DNA of 64,000 nt from Plazaster borealis (GCA_021014325.1 CM037461.1:6601501-6665500), one strand, 5' to 3'; shown: positions 48,705-61,529, numbered from the stretch's first letter. Made by a program: numbers and translations. The notes: generated by a model from the letters alone, not told the origin.

Positions 48705-51190
48705 TTTCAGTAGTCTTCTGATTTCTTGTAATTTGTCAATTTTTGAGATACAAACTCCAAGGAGTCAGTTGTTACATGTACGTATGCACGCAGTCACAAG
48801 TAAAATGAAAGTCTGTGATGCAGTTCAAATTTCGGTTGCACTGTTCATTAGTTGAGTACACCACCTTTCTCCTGAATTACACTAATGTAATTAATTGCCA
48901 TAAAAACCCCGCAAATTAAACTGTCTATTATTGTCTATACTGTACGAGGCTACCACTTTGTAATTATCACATTATCCTTCCTCAATTGCTTCTGATAACA
49001 ACATCTCCAGTTAAAGGTAGGATCCTGGAATAAGTTATTTTTATTATTATTTGTTTTATTCTGAAGCTTACTTGTTATACAAATGGTAATGGTAGTAAGC
49101 ATCCAGCAAAAATTATTTTGTCTGAATTGCCCATGTACAATAGAAATTAGTGTCAACAAATTTTGAATACCCAGAGATTGCCTGCAGGCAACTTTTGGAA
49201 ATTTCTGTGGTGTCCGTTTGAATGTTGTCACCTCTCTTTAAACATATGGAATCAACACTCTGGATGAACATGCTGTGACAGGTTTGTTTTTTGGCAAATT
49301 GCAAATTTAACTATTATTGTCTATACTGTACGAGGATACCACTTTGTAATTATCCCATTACCCTTCCTCAATTGCTTCTGGTAACAACATCTCCAGTTAA
49401 AGGTAGGGTCATGAAAAGAAATGTACTATTATTTTGTTTAATCTGAAGCTTACTTGTTATAAAGATGGTAATGGTAGTAAGCATCCTGCAAATCTTTTTT
49501 CGTCTGAAATTAGTGTTTGCCAACAAATTTTGAATCTCCTAAGATTGCCTGCAGGCAACTTGGAAAAAACTTGGAAATTCCTGTGGTGTCCGTTTGATGT
49601 TTTTTTTTATCAACAAGTAGACACTTTATTCAACTGAAACTTTCGCCGGTGACTTGTATTGTATCTTTGTGGATATTATTGTACTACAATTCAGTACATT
49701 GACAAAAACCAAACGATGATCCTACCTTTAAGTGTTCAATCATTTTGCACAGCCACTTTAAAGACAATGTTTCCATTGGAGGTTTTCCATTTGATTGAAC
49801 CTAAGGGATGGAACTTCACTCAGTATTAAAATAGGATATTTTTTTAATTTAAACCTTATTATATATCTGCTGCATCTGATAGGCAAAATTTAATCATTTT
49901 GCACTACCACTTTAAAGACAATGTTTCCATCGTAAGTTTTCCATTTGATTGAACCTAAGGGATGGAACTTCACTCAGTATTAAAATAGGATTTTTTTTAA
50001 ATTTAAACCCTATTATCTATCTGCTGCATCTGATAGGCAAAATTTACCAACCCAACTGCAATTACATGTTTTCATGAGACAAGTTTTCATGACTGCTACT
50101 ATTAACCCACTGTTCCAACATTTAGGTTGGGTTATTGCAGTCAACTCAACGGGATGTACATTATTTGTGGAAAACGTTTAATTTCAACCTTGAAACTAGA
50201 TACATTACTGAATATACATTGCACAAAATTGTTAATGGCCTGACATATACAGTGCTTAAAACACTCATAAGTGTAGAGTAAAACACAAATAATATTCGTT
50301 ATCCCTGATGCAAAAAGGCCTATAGTAGTTAAATGTTTGTCGCGGTGATAGCGTTATAACACCTCGTGATCGAAGACTGCTCTCGCGCGAGGCTGCTGGC
50401 TCCCGAATACTCCTATTTAAATGCGACTGTAGTCGCGAGGGCATTAGTCTCGCGGGAGCCAGCAGTCTCGCGAGAATATCGCCCGTGTCGCAAAATTAGT
50501 TTTCAATAAACACACCATACAACCAAATCAACCTGTGACTTTTTCATCAATAATTATTACATTTTTTTTGTACTGGTTGTTGAGGTGTTATATTAGAGAA
50601 AAACAATGAAAAAGAAATTACATTTATTGTCAGGAATTTAGTGCACATTCATATCAAAGGCAATTGCTTCATGCCCCTGGCCATATTGCCTTGTTGCCCC
50701 TTAAAATGCTCCTGTACAAATTTCCATTTCCCTCATAAAGGTGCGCCCTTTACCAAGTAAAAACTGCCTTGCCCTGACAACAAGGTATTATATTTAATCA
50801 CAGTGCATTATCAGGTTTGCTGTTGATAGTATTTTATATCAAAAGACCTGTACTTAGACAGTTGCTTCACCCCCTGGCCTTTGCCTTTGGCCTGATAACT
50901 TTCTCAGAAGCGACTGAGGCAATCGCCTCCATGCCTTGATGCCCTTTGAAAGGTTCCTGTACAATTAATTTACATTTCCCTCATAGTCATAAACGTGCCC
51001 TTAACTAAGTAAAAAACTGCATTGCCCTAACATTGAGTTGTCAGGGCTGTATGTGGTTTGCTGTTTATAGTATTTCAAATGGAAACTTTTCTCTTGAGGA
51101 TTGGTGCTGGTATGAACTTTTAAATCAGTGAGCTTTTAGATTGAAAATAATTTCAAAAGAACTGACAGTTAACACTGTTTCTCCTTGCAG
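48705..51190. other. Intergenic or intron, with two tandem duplications
   Basis: A ~390-bp direct duplication (48925-49230 and 49317-49600; CTGTACGAGG, TTGCCTGCAGGCAACTT), and a ~154-bp one (49735-50045; ATTGAACCTAAGGGATGGAA). Both sit in an element with AAAGGTAGGATC ends (~49012 to ~49732). A foldback with CTGCTGGCTCCCG arms lies at 50337-50491. No exon found. Confidence 0.55.
50337..50491. mobile_element. GC-rich foldback element
   Basis: GCTGCTGGCTCCCG and CGGGAGCCAGCAG form inner arms; GCGGTGATAGCG and ATATCGCCCGTGTCGC outer ones. Markedly GC-richer than its surroundings. Confidence 0.6.
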
Positions 51191-51331
51191 GTTTGTTCAG
51201 TGGTGTCCTAGCAACTCGGCTTGGTGTACGCAGAGTATCTATGGTTGGACCAGCAATTAATGGACTGGCAACAATACTGGGATCATTTGCTACCGATGTC
51301 ACCCAACTCTACCTCTGTGGTGCTATGTCAG
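51191..51331 (+). CDS. Single exon of an MFS transporter, SLC16 (monocarboxylate transporter)-like
   Basis: 141 bp between CTCCTTGCAG and gtgatg. Encodes LFSGVLATRLGVRRVSMVGP and INGLATILGSFATDVTQLYL, two membrane segments with the R-x-G-x-R loop after helix 2 of the major facilitator superfamily. Pattern and size fit an internal SLC16 exon. I find no partner exon on either side, so it is either part of a gene with long introns running out of the window or a relic. Confidence 0.65.
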
Positions 51332-52699
51332 GTGATGACCAAAACATCAATCATTCTACGCATAAAGTTATTCTAATTTTGAAAATTCAATATGGTGATA
51401 TATACAGTACATATTAAGATCACGGCCCAGTTTCATAGTGCTGCTTAAGCACAGAAAGACGCTTAGCGCTAAACAGTTGTTGCAGTATTTGCTGCTTTAG
51501 CAGCAGTATAAAGTTGGGCCCTGGTAACCATTAACGCTTACAGTGACAATCCCCCCAATCCCCCATCCCCCACCATTGCCAAAAGTCAAATTCAAATGGA
51601 TATATGGTGTTCTACATCTGCCATCTCGCATCTTGTGTCATCGAATCTCGCGATAGGTTTTCAATCTCGCATAACGTGTTATCGAACCTCGCCTTCGTTT
51701 TCAATCTCGCGTTAAATGCTAACAGGTAATTTGATACTCTGCTTTTGTTCACATTGATGTACATGTAGACTGGTTCCCTGCTGTCGACTCTTTAAAACAA
51801 ATGTACCTTACATAATTGTTACGATCCAAAAAAATCTCTAAACTATCCGTGAATATAAATCACTCAAAAAGCCTGAATTTTCTCAGATGCAACAAAGAAA
51901 TCAAACAAGGTGACACTGATGTATAAGAACACAGAATCCAAGTGATTTAATGATAAAACTATCAACCACTTCAGTTACCGATTTGGTTTAACAAACACAC
52001 ACTGATTGCATAAAACAAGTGTACATTAAAATGGATCTTATACAACATAAGTATCTTAAGGGCTAATACGTCAACCTGGATGAAATACAGGCGAGGATCA
52101 CAGCAACAGAAGATACAGCGAGGATCACATACACTGGCTCTAAAACGATCAACTCCAGGGGCGGTAAAACAGTTCTTTGCCGATGTGACTATGAGCTATC
52201 ACGGGGCGAACTCACTCCGAAAAATGTCCAGAAGAAGACGAAGCAACAACGGGTACACAATCTGACACCCGCCTCAAAATATGGGGAAGAAGACCCCAAA
52301 ATACCGAACTGTAGATTAAGTTCGAAACTGTCCTTTCCGGATTTAAATTAAGCTCTTTAACTGCACTCGGTCAACAGCGAACTCTACCAAAAGCTCCTCC
52401 AACGAGTTGAATCACAATCACAGAAGTCGTAGCTTCCACCAGTCTTGAGTATTTGTGTTCCCTCGAAGATTGATCCCCAGCCTGTATATAAAGGATTTGT
52501 GTTGTTTTCTGGAAAGTTCTAAAACTAACTTCAAACTTCCAGAGCTTAGATCATTCTAGATCCTTCATAACGGATTAACGCCCCCCACTAGGGTCAACGG
52601 ACTTACACACAGAAAATGATTGACAGCGTGCGTTGTATACACGTAATTACATGTACATGTATTAGGGTCTCATGACATAATTCACAATTATTTCATTAT

Positions 52700-53575
52700 T
52701 AGCTGTTCCGACATAGTAGTCGGAAAAGTTATTGTTTTCGTTTACTTAGCTATAAACACATGAATATTTAATTAGCCAATCTTGAGACCACTAAATCTCA
52801 AAAAGTATACGTTCGATCATCAAACTTTTTTCAAATATTTACTTCTGGAATACTGTATAACTATGTGATGGCCTAAAACGCTGGACGACGTCACCATGAC
52901 ATCATTTATTGTGCATTTTGTATGTGTGTACAAAACCCATGGCTCTGAAAATTGCATAGACATTGAGTTTGTGAAGGTCACACACGTAACATTAAGTCAC
53001 ACACAAGACACAAATGTAACGTGTGTGACCCACGTCACTTTAAAAAAAAGTTTTTATTAATATTATAATAATTTAGGGACGATTAAAGTTGTTCACAATA
53101 TAAAGTAACTGACATGTTACACATTAGTGTAGAAATAGGTTTAAATTTGATGGTTCAGGCTCACTTTTCAGAGAATGGCCCAAATAATCACATTTCCTGA
53201 ACCATACGGTATGTCATATATTCATATATTGCACATTGAACAATTTATTCAAAAACGCGACCCCAATTTGACCTTCCCTCCGGTCCAAACAGGAAGTTCA
53301 AATTAAAAATTACAACTTCTGAACCAGGTGGGGTGAGGGTATGAATAAGGGTCCTATAGCACAGGGCTCAGTTAGAATGAAGAGTCAGTATCAGATTGAA
53401 GGTCAGGTTTAAGTTTTTAGGCAAACTTGATGTCAAAATAAGGGCCTGTCAAAGGTGAAGGGTCTTCTATCTCAAAGTCAGACTGACTTTAAAGGTCTGG
53501 AGCGTATAATCAAGGTAATAAAAAAAACCGGAACAGCTTTGTGTTTGTCCTAGGACAAACACCTAAAATGTCTAG
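52700..53575 (+). mobile_element. Helitron-like nonautonomous element, unit 1
   Basis: The 3' end has a perfect 22-bp palindrome (53541-53562, GTGTTTGTCC and its complement), 9 nt, then CTAG (53572-53575) before TT: the hairpin-CTRR layout of Helitrons. The 5' end is uncertain; TTTAATTAGCCAATCTTGAG at ~52767 is repeated in unit 2. Confidence 0.55.
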
Positions 53576-54604
53576 TTATTCTTTGGCTCTGTCAAAAACC
53601 CATAGGTTTTGTGCACGCATTTTGTTAATTCAAACAAAAATACTTAGCTTAGTACAAAGAGTCAGATCTTATATCATATTAAAGCTTAGGTCATGAACTT
53701 TAATACAAATTTAATTAGCTTAAGATAATTAATTAGTTTAATTAGTTATAATGACATGATTATTTAATTAGCCAATCTTGAGACCACCGTACCTAAAAAA
53801 GTATACAACCGATTTTCAATTTTTTCAGTTATAGACTGCTGGGCATTGGAGATTAGCCTTGGATAACCGTGATTACATGATGACCTTTACTTCAGGGTCA
53901 ACCGGAAGTAGGAAAATATCTCAAGAACTACACAACCGATTTTCAAACTTTTTTCAGTTATAGACCATTTGGGCATTGGAAATTCGCCGTGGGTAACCGT
54001 GACCCCATGTTGACCTTTACTTCCGGGTCAACTGGAAGTGAGGCCATATCTCAAGAACTACACAACCGATTTTCAAGCTTTTTTTCAGTTATAGACTCCT
54101 TGGGAATTGAAGATTAGCATTGGGTAACCGTGACACCATGATGACTTTTAATACTGGGTCAACCGGAAGTGGGACCATATCTCAAGAACTACACAACCGA
54201 TTTACAAACTTGTTTCAGTTATAGACTCCTTGGGCATTGGAGATTTGCCTTGGTACCGTGACCCCATGTTGACCTTTACTTCCGGGTCAACCGGAAGTGG
54301 GACCATATCTCAAGAACTACACAACCGATTTTCAAACTTTTTTCAGTTATAGCCTCCTTTGGCATTGGAAATTAGCCTTGGGTAACCGATTTCAAACTTT
54401 GTTCAGTTAAAGACTCCTTGGGCATTGGAGTTTAGCCTTGGGTAACCGTGACCCCATGTTGACCTTTACTTCCGGGTCAACCGGAAGTGGGACCATATCT
54501 CAAGAACTACACAGCCAATGTTCAATTTCTTTTCAGTTATAGATCCTTTGAGCATTAAACATTGAACCTCGGTTTGTGTTTGTTCACAAACACCTAATGT
54601 CTAG
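53576..54604 (+). mobile_element. Helitron-like nonautonomous element, unit 2, with satellite core
   Basis: Ends with the hairpin GTGTTTGTTCACAAACAC (54576-54593), 7 nt, CTAG (54601-54604), again before TT. It directly follows unit 1, head to tail, and carries the ~129-bp tandem array. Confidence 0.58.
53780..54545. repeat. ~129-bp tandem repeat, about six copies
   Basis: CAAGAACTACACAACCGATT recurs at spacings of 128-131 bp (53922, 54052, 54182, 54311), each unit with CCGGGTCAACCGGAAGTGGG and CTTGGGCATTGGA. One unit is shortened near 54380. A stray half unit is at ~54900-54945. Confidence 0.9.
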
Positions 54605-57053
54605 TTACAATTTTTTTCTGCTTATAATATAAGAAATAAAAACCAACAGATGCAGCTAAGTTTGTCAATAATTCAAAGTGTCTATCAAGAAAAAAATAAC
54701 GCCAACATTAAGTATTAGGATAATATTCATTCCCTTCATTCAATTACACAGACAAACATATACAACAGAACAAACAAAGGCAAAAAAAAAAATTTTAAGT
54801 TCTTTGGATTGATTGGATTGATACTTTAACTCATGTTGTTGTAAAATGACGAACTTGTGTTGTCGTCCTGTGTCTCTGTTTGTCTTTCTAAAACCCTAAC
54901 CGTGACCTCTTGATGACCTTTACTTCCGGGTCAACTGGAAGTGGGACTAATCTAAATAACTACATGTTATTTGTTTTACAGAGCGTTAACATTTGCAGCT
55001 TTATTTGACTTGACTTAAAGGCGGGGTTATACTTTGGTAATGACTTTGAAAAAAATGTGATTCGAAATGAATTAAAACACTTGAATCTGAGAAGCAGTTC
55101 TCAGATTTATGAGGGTTGGTGTCCTTTCGCGAATGCTGCGGCCAGAGATACGTTTGGTACCTGCTGTCACCTCTCTATTATACGTTCGTGTGAAAATACC
55201 GTAAGAGTTTTTTGCTGTTTTCTCAACAAGTAGACACTGTATTCAACTGAAACGTTCACAGGTGACTTATATTGTTTATTTCTTGATAATTTTGCAAATA
55301 ATAAAACAAAAATAAGTTGACAAAGACCGATCTATGACCCTACCTTTAATTTGAAGCAGTGAGGACATACAGCAATCTGATTTTCACATTCACTTCGCAA
55401 CATTTCACATTACTTGGCTTCATCACATGTGTTAAAAAGGCCAAATGTCAATGTGTAAGTCCTGCAATAAAACTAATTTCTAGAACACAGTGACAGTTTG
55501 CAGACCAATACATTTTAAATATTAACGAAGAGTGTACACTATTAATCAATTATTCAAATTAACTAAATAATTTCCGAAGTTGTACTCAAATTGTAATTGT
55601 TCAGACTTTCCGCGTTCAATTTAATATCCATTCCACTGTCCAATTTTACATAATCAGAACTCCGCCATTTTATTTATTTTTAATCTAAAAAATTCAACAT
55701 TCCCCATCTACACCTAGCCAAATAGCATGGTAAATGTTTGTTACCATCCGGGGTCTTTTTCACCTAAACAAAAATTCCATCAATGACCAGCTCTCTCGGA
55801 ATTCCCATAGGATTTGTACAGCAGTTACTTGACCTTGGGGTTAATAGCCACTACTGCGTGAAAGGAACCATATAGTTTCCAGATGGCTTTTTTTCTGTAT
55901 ACTTGTATAATGGCTGTAAGCAGTGACCTGGTTGTTTATTTGGAAGAATTGAGAAGGGTCCATACCTAATGGTTTGGGCCATTTGAAAGTGATTGGGTTC
56001 TCCATAAAAATGAATTACACGATAATGCAAACGGACAGTAGCCTACTGTCCGATGGCGTAAGCGTGTGATTGTTTTTGATGGTGTCACGCAGGGAACCCT
56101 GCACTGTTAATTTTTTTATTAATTTTTTCAAACTTGAAACTTCAAATTTAAGATTTTAAGAAGTATTTCGCTAAATATGGCAATGAAAAGAAATTGTTTG
56201 CCTTTGATACAGAGAAGCAGATTTTACTGCTGTTTAATTCATTTATTTTCATGATTGAACTTTACAGAAACATAGAACACAATAGCACTCTAAGCAGTCA
56301 AAGTTTTTATAAAAGAGCAATCTGCAATAGTCAAATAATCTTCATTCCAATCCAAAACAGTGATCGATATTTATCAACCCTAATCTTAACTTGTTGACAC
56401 ATTTCATCTTGTTATTGACCTCAAATCAATTTGTGATACTATTTTTATTTTAAATTGTTTGATGTATTTTTTCGTCATAACAGTTTTAGGGCAATTTTAG
56501 TCTTATTTCTACCAAGGATTTGCACTTCTCGTTTTAATAATTTACTTTCTGTTTTCCGTTGCTATGAAGTTTTGTTTTTCTTTTGTCCCCTCCCCTTCTC
56601 TCTTTTAGATTATGCCTTTAGTGATTCTGAGAAGTCTGCCTTGTTTTAAATGTCAATTTTGCATTGGGCATAAAGAGTTCTGATTGGTTTTGCCCTCACA
56701 CCGATATGTATAAAGTACTGGTCTACTGAGTCATTTCCCGAGTCTTTTGGAAAATGATCCACAAGCATATCACTCGGATGGGATTCTAATCTACGACCTT
56801 GCCATGCGAGAGCGGATGTGTTACCGCCATACCACCGAGTTAGCCCAATAGCTAGCGACAATTTAAATCGTTAACAGTGAGCCTACCTTTGTTCGGGTGT
56901 TGATGTTTTTCTCGTGTTTTAAGCATTTGTGTTCAAATGGAGGGTCTAACTTGAGTTAAATGTATTTGAATTGTGTTTCCATGAGCGTTTCATAAAGGAG
57001 CGAAAATATCAAAGTCAATCATTTTTAGTTCCTACTCTTGGCAGAGTTTGAGT

Positions 57054-58042
57054 TTATATTACTTGCCGTACTTTCATGCTGCATTTCTTGAGGGAGTAAT
57101 ACTAACCTGTCCAGCTTGTCCATTGTATTCCATGTCCAAACGGCACATCTGCCTTTTGGTAGTATTTACCATTCAGATTACAAGCATGGCAACTTATATA
57201 CCACCATGCACCGTTATAGAGCTCAGCACAATGACCATCCCATCCATCATTATGTCCTGGTCTTTGGTTGTGAATGGATGCCCATTACTAAATGCCATTG
57301 AATCACCTGCTGTACTCTGAGCATCATATGAACCAACATGGAGAGTGTATTTGTCACCTGTAACATTAAACTCACCATAAGAAGCCCAAGCTGTATTGGA
57401 CTGCCAATCTTCAATATCTACTCTGAGTTGCCATTGTCCTGATCCAGTTAGTTCACGCAGGATATTATTCCCCAACCAGAACTCATTTTGTTGATCACCA
57501 AACCCGAATTGGTATTCAGTCCAGTTACGGTTAAAGTCAACAGAGCCATCTTGTCTCCTCTGGAACACGATCCAGCCTCCTCCATCTGTCTCCATATCAC
57601 AGTAAACCTGTAACCCATCGGTCGGACGTGTAGGAAAGATGGTGTACGTGCCACTGTCACGGTAACCAGCTTGATACATCATCAGACAAGTGCTGTAACG
57701 TTCACTGCCGGGTGCTGAAAACGATGGATTGTTCACGTTGTCACCGTAGTAGAAACTTCCTTCCGATTCGAAGAAGTCATCGGGGATGTTTTATACTCTG
57801 GTGACATTGTTGAATTCGCAAACATGGTTATCTATTCGATAGTTGAATGATTCACACAGTGAATCCATAGAGCAGTCTCGCCCACAGATCACAGGAGAAG
57901 ATACAGTCTTCCAGTGAAACACATGGTTGAGTAAGGCTCGGTTTTCAGCCAAGTAGAAGGTCTCGATGAACCGTTGTTGGTTTGCACTCTGGCAGGTTTG
58001 TACCATCAACATTAGAACAAGGGGTGTGATTAGAACTTTCAT
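57054..58042 (-). pseudogene. Broken PAN/apple + fibrinogen-related domain (ficolin-like) gene
   Basis: - strand, single exon. Signal peptide (MKVLITPLVLMLMVQTCQS, ATG at 58040-58042) and PAN-like domain (CGRDCSMDSLCESFNYR, CEFNN), then TAA in frame at 57791-57793. The frame continues without shift into a fibrinogen-related domain (VYCDMETDGGGWIVFQRR, WLGNNILRELT, FTTKDQD). At ~57252 two extra bases shift it: NDGWDGHCAELYNGAWWYIS is in another frame. A second nonsense codon, TAG at 57102-57104, stands where Trp is expected, before SLKKCSMKVR and the ancestral-looking stop 57054-57056. Three lesions point to a pseudogene; sequence error is less likely for two substitutions plus an indel. Confidence 0.85.
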
Positions 58043-61000
58043 GATTAAGGTATTTTTTCGAAAATATTTGTAAATCAATCAGATAAATACACGTTTTGCC
58101 TATATCGTTTGTTTTTCTCTTATCTGTGAGTAGAATAATTTTGCAACAGTTTCCTGATTTTCTGATCATCTGAACTAAATCTCGAGTTGGCAGATTTTTC
58201 ATGCAGTAAGCTCCACCCATTGACGTCACTAATACATTATCTATTAGTTTGCCCTGACTGAAATGTTCTTTGTCATCATCACCAAGAGTCTTGATTAAAG
58301 ACTAATTGCACATTGTCAGTTGAAAATCTCGAGAGCTCTGGTTTTTACATCAAATTATGCTCTCAATTCCCGTACTGAGCCTGAAATTGATTAAGTCTAC
58401 ATTGGGATGGATGTTATTAACAATTTGTAGCTGATAGTTGTAATTGAAGAGCGGAATCAGTTGAGGGCTGTTCTTTGTTATCTCTCGGGACTCATAAAAT
58501 AGCTACGACTTATTTACATAAACAAGCAATCAATAAACCCGGTTTGCTTAAAACCCTTATGTGAGTTTCGCCCACGCGTATTAATATATTTTCTCACAAT
58601 GCATCTGTTTTTATGAAATCCTTTATGCTTATAGGGGGAACCACGGGTTACTGATAGCTAAAAAATTGTCAAAGTCGTTCCAATACAAAAGCAATTTTGT
58701 TTTGTTTTAATATATTTGTTTTTAAATTGTTTGTTGGTGCTGTGGTCCAGGATCCAAACGATAACTATTCGTGTGTTGGAACAATAACAGCCAGTTGTTT
58801 TAACCAAATCACAACTAAAAGCTTTAACCTTTGGAGGGAAAATTCACGCATAATTCAGTCACAGCTTTTCGAGTAAGCTTGATTATTTAACCTACCACCC
58901 TCCTTATCCCCTGCCTGTTCTTGCAGGTTCTTTATTTCGTGGCGTCTTTAAGAAGAATCTAATACAGCCAACTCTTCATACACACAATGTTTTACACGTT
59001 TCATGAGTGCTATAATTATCATTACTGACATTGAAAGTGTTTGTATTACACAGTGATTTGAACTGTGTAATGGATAAGCCACTCCCTCTGATCTACCTCA
59101 GCGGTTGGGATGTGCTGTATCTTCCCTAGGACAAACATGGCTGTCCACCACAGATTGAAACCATTTAATTTGGCATTTAATACAGGTCTTTGTACCAACA
59201 ATTATTGAAGTACATGTACGCTGGACCTTGGTGTCCAATGATTATGTTGTTATATTTATTTGGGCCTGTTGGCCATAAAGTGTTGATGCCAGCTTGCCCA
59301 AACAATATTCGGTATCTGGCGAACGAGTTTCAGTTAATCATCTGAACCTGTAGCGAAGAATCACAAAGGTTTGTCTTCAGTGTTATCCATTGATGAGTAG
59401 GAATATATGATATGTTGTCACAACGCATGTATTCTGATAAAAATCCTATATGCTCGAGGAACCACAATACTGATAAATATATATAATTTAAGTAATTACA
59501 ATACATTGTGCAACTCCCTGGGCATAAGGACAACTGTGGAGGGCGCCCTGTAATACGAATCACCCGCAACGCACGGGAGATTCCTGAACTAAAATTCTGT
59601 CTTAAGGTTTCTTCAAAGTAACTAATTTGGCATCACCTAGATTGGGTTTCCTTGCAATAATCCTTTCTAAATAGAGGGTTACTTCATGACGTTCAAAGCC
59701 TCGCCCTCACATCTCTCAAAAACTGTTAAAGACAGTTGGAGAACCTGTCAAAGTTTGCATATATTTCATTATTTACATATATTTTGTACAACTCTAATAT
59801 ACACTGATAATACAAAATATAAACACAACAGACTTGTCTGACGTTTTCCTGTCACAGCTCAAAACTGGTTTTATTGTACCCACAAGGGCATGTCAAATTT
59901 GCCCATATCAATTAAATAGCCAAAGGCGGGCAATTTGCCCAAAATAGTGTAATGCCAAGAAAATTGGGCAATTCATGTTCGCCTCAAGGTATATACAAAC
60001 AAACAACGGCAGGCTTGCCCACCATGACAAACGGACCTGGTCCAACATGACATCACAAACACACGGGCAACGAGCGGCCCACAAAAACGGGCAACGAGCG
60101 GCCCACGGGCAACGAGCGGCCCACGGGCAACGAGCGGCCCACATAAAACACGGGCAACGAGCGGCCCACGGGCAACAAGCGGCCCACGGGCAACGAGCGG
60201 CACACATAAAACACGGGCAACGAGCGGCCCGGGTTGATCACACCCTTACATTATCTATACAGCCTTGCATGGGGTTGAAATTTCCACCGGTTGAACCACC
60301 GGTCGGAATATTAGCCCCGTCAGAACCGACGGGTGCTAAAAGCATGCTTACAGTTTCGGCTGTAGTCATTTAAACAATTATTGGTAAATATTACAAAATG
60401 AGGCAATGTGAGACCTAATCCCATACAAAAACAGGCCACACGCGCCACAAAACGCGACCCATGGGAGAAAGGACGGACATGCCTTTACAATTAGATTATT
60501 TAATAGTAGCAAGTATTAATACAAGTACGAATATTGTTCCTGAATGTATCCAACCCTTCGGGGGACAGATGAACTCCACCAAAACGAAATGCATTAAAAA
60601 TTGCAGTTTAACTTGTTGGTGATGCAAGAATTGAAACCCCGTTCGCCGATAGCCGACCTGGCCCATTTATTGACGAACCGCCTTTTCATTTCCAATTTAG
60701 ATTGGGAAAAATGTGAAGAGGTGGGGGGGTAAAATCTGGAAAAAAGCCTTAACAGGGCAAATAAATTGGTCATGTGATTGCAGCAAACAAATTACCTCAG
60801 AAGAACCGTTTTTTCCGTTTTAGTGAAATGAAAATGTATTATGATAGAAGCCGTATGCGTCCCAACATCACAAAACTGAAAAACTGTAACAGTGACTCCT
60901 GAAAACGAGTTTTAAATCGGCAGTAAACTCGCCAATGCGCATGAGCCCCCTCAAAAAAGTGCCCAAACTTGCAATATAATAATAATGATAATAATATAAT

Positions 61001-61529
61001 AATAAAGATACTTATTAAAGCGCTATACGCAAGGCCTCAAACGCTTTACAAAATTAAAATAAAATATCACAAATTGAAAGTAGGCCTAAAAAGAATACAA
61101 AAATGCAAGAAATTATAAAAGTACAAGTAAAATTGTCCATAAAAGAAACGCACGAATAAAAGAAAAGTATTTTAAAAAGGGGAGAGGTTACCAGCACTTG
61201 CACCCTTAGCCAAGATCCTCAGCATCTGGCCAAAAACAAGAACAAAAACAACAACAACAACACAGGAATGAACAGCTAAGAAAGAATTTAAAGCACAAAA
61301 TGCATCATTATTTCGAAATTAAATGAGTTTTCAGGCGACTCTTAGATGAAGTGACCGAATTAGCTTGGCGAACAATAAGGTGTTCCATAAGGTGTGAGCA
61401 GCAATTGAAAACGCTCGACCACTATAATACAAAGTAGATTCTATCAACACTGAAATTGAAATAGGCAAATCAGAAGTTGGATCAGGCAAACTGTTAATCT
61501 TATAATGAATCTCCGGCCCGGACGCAATT
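58043..61529. other. Intergenic, no gene; one minisatellite and a retroelement edge
   Basis: Nothing recognised at 58043-60050. The 18-bp minisatellite is at 60060-60233. ATA microsatellite and GCGCTATACGC...CGCTTTACAAAA repeat tail at 60975-61060. Sequence at 61330-61495 resembles a common interspersed repeat. Confidence 0.5.
60060..60233. repeat. 18-bp minisatellite
   Basis: Unit CGGGCAACGAGCGGCCCA, about nine copies, some separated by CATAAAACA or CAAAAA spacers. As 18 is divisible by three, several frames on both strands stay open; this is not evidence of a protein. Confidence 0.93.

Larger units (their letters stand above)
51332..57053. other. No gene recognised; Helitron-like units and MITEs
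   Basis: Contains a short GGGCCC MITE (51424-51524), tandem Helitron-like units (52.7-54.6 kb), an element with AAAGGCGGGGTT / GACCCTACCTTTAA ends (~55017-55352) and AT-rich sequence up to 57053. No further transporter exon seen. Confidence 0.5.

Noticed and set aside
51332..57053. Further SLC16 exons downstream of 51331
   Set aside because: Looked for the next membrane-helix exon on the + strand in this stretch; no frame with hydrophobic MFS-like sequence and splice sites was found.
59908..60373. Several overlapping repeat-peptide frames on both strands
   Set aside because: All come from the 18-bp minisatellite, whose unit has no stop in several frames.
61331..61495. LINE C-terminus-like peptide (AFSIAAHTLWNTL)
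   Set aside because: Resembles the LWN pattern, but is short and adjoins a common GCGCTATACGC repeat tail; I could not separate a real LINE end from an interspersed noncoding repeat.
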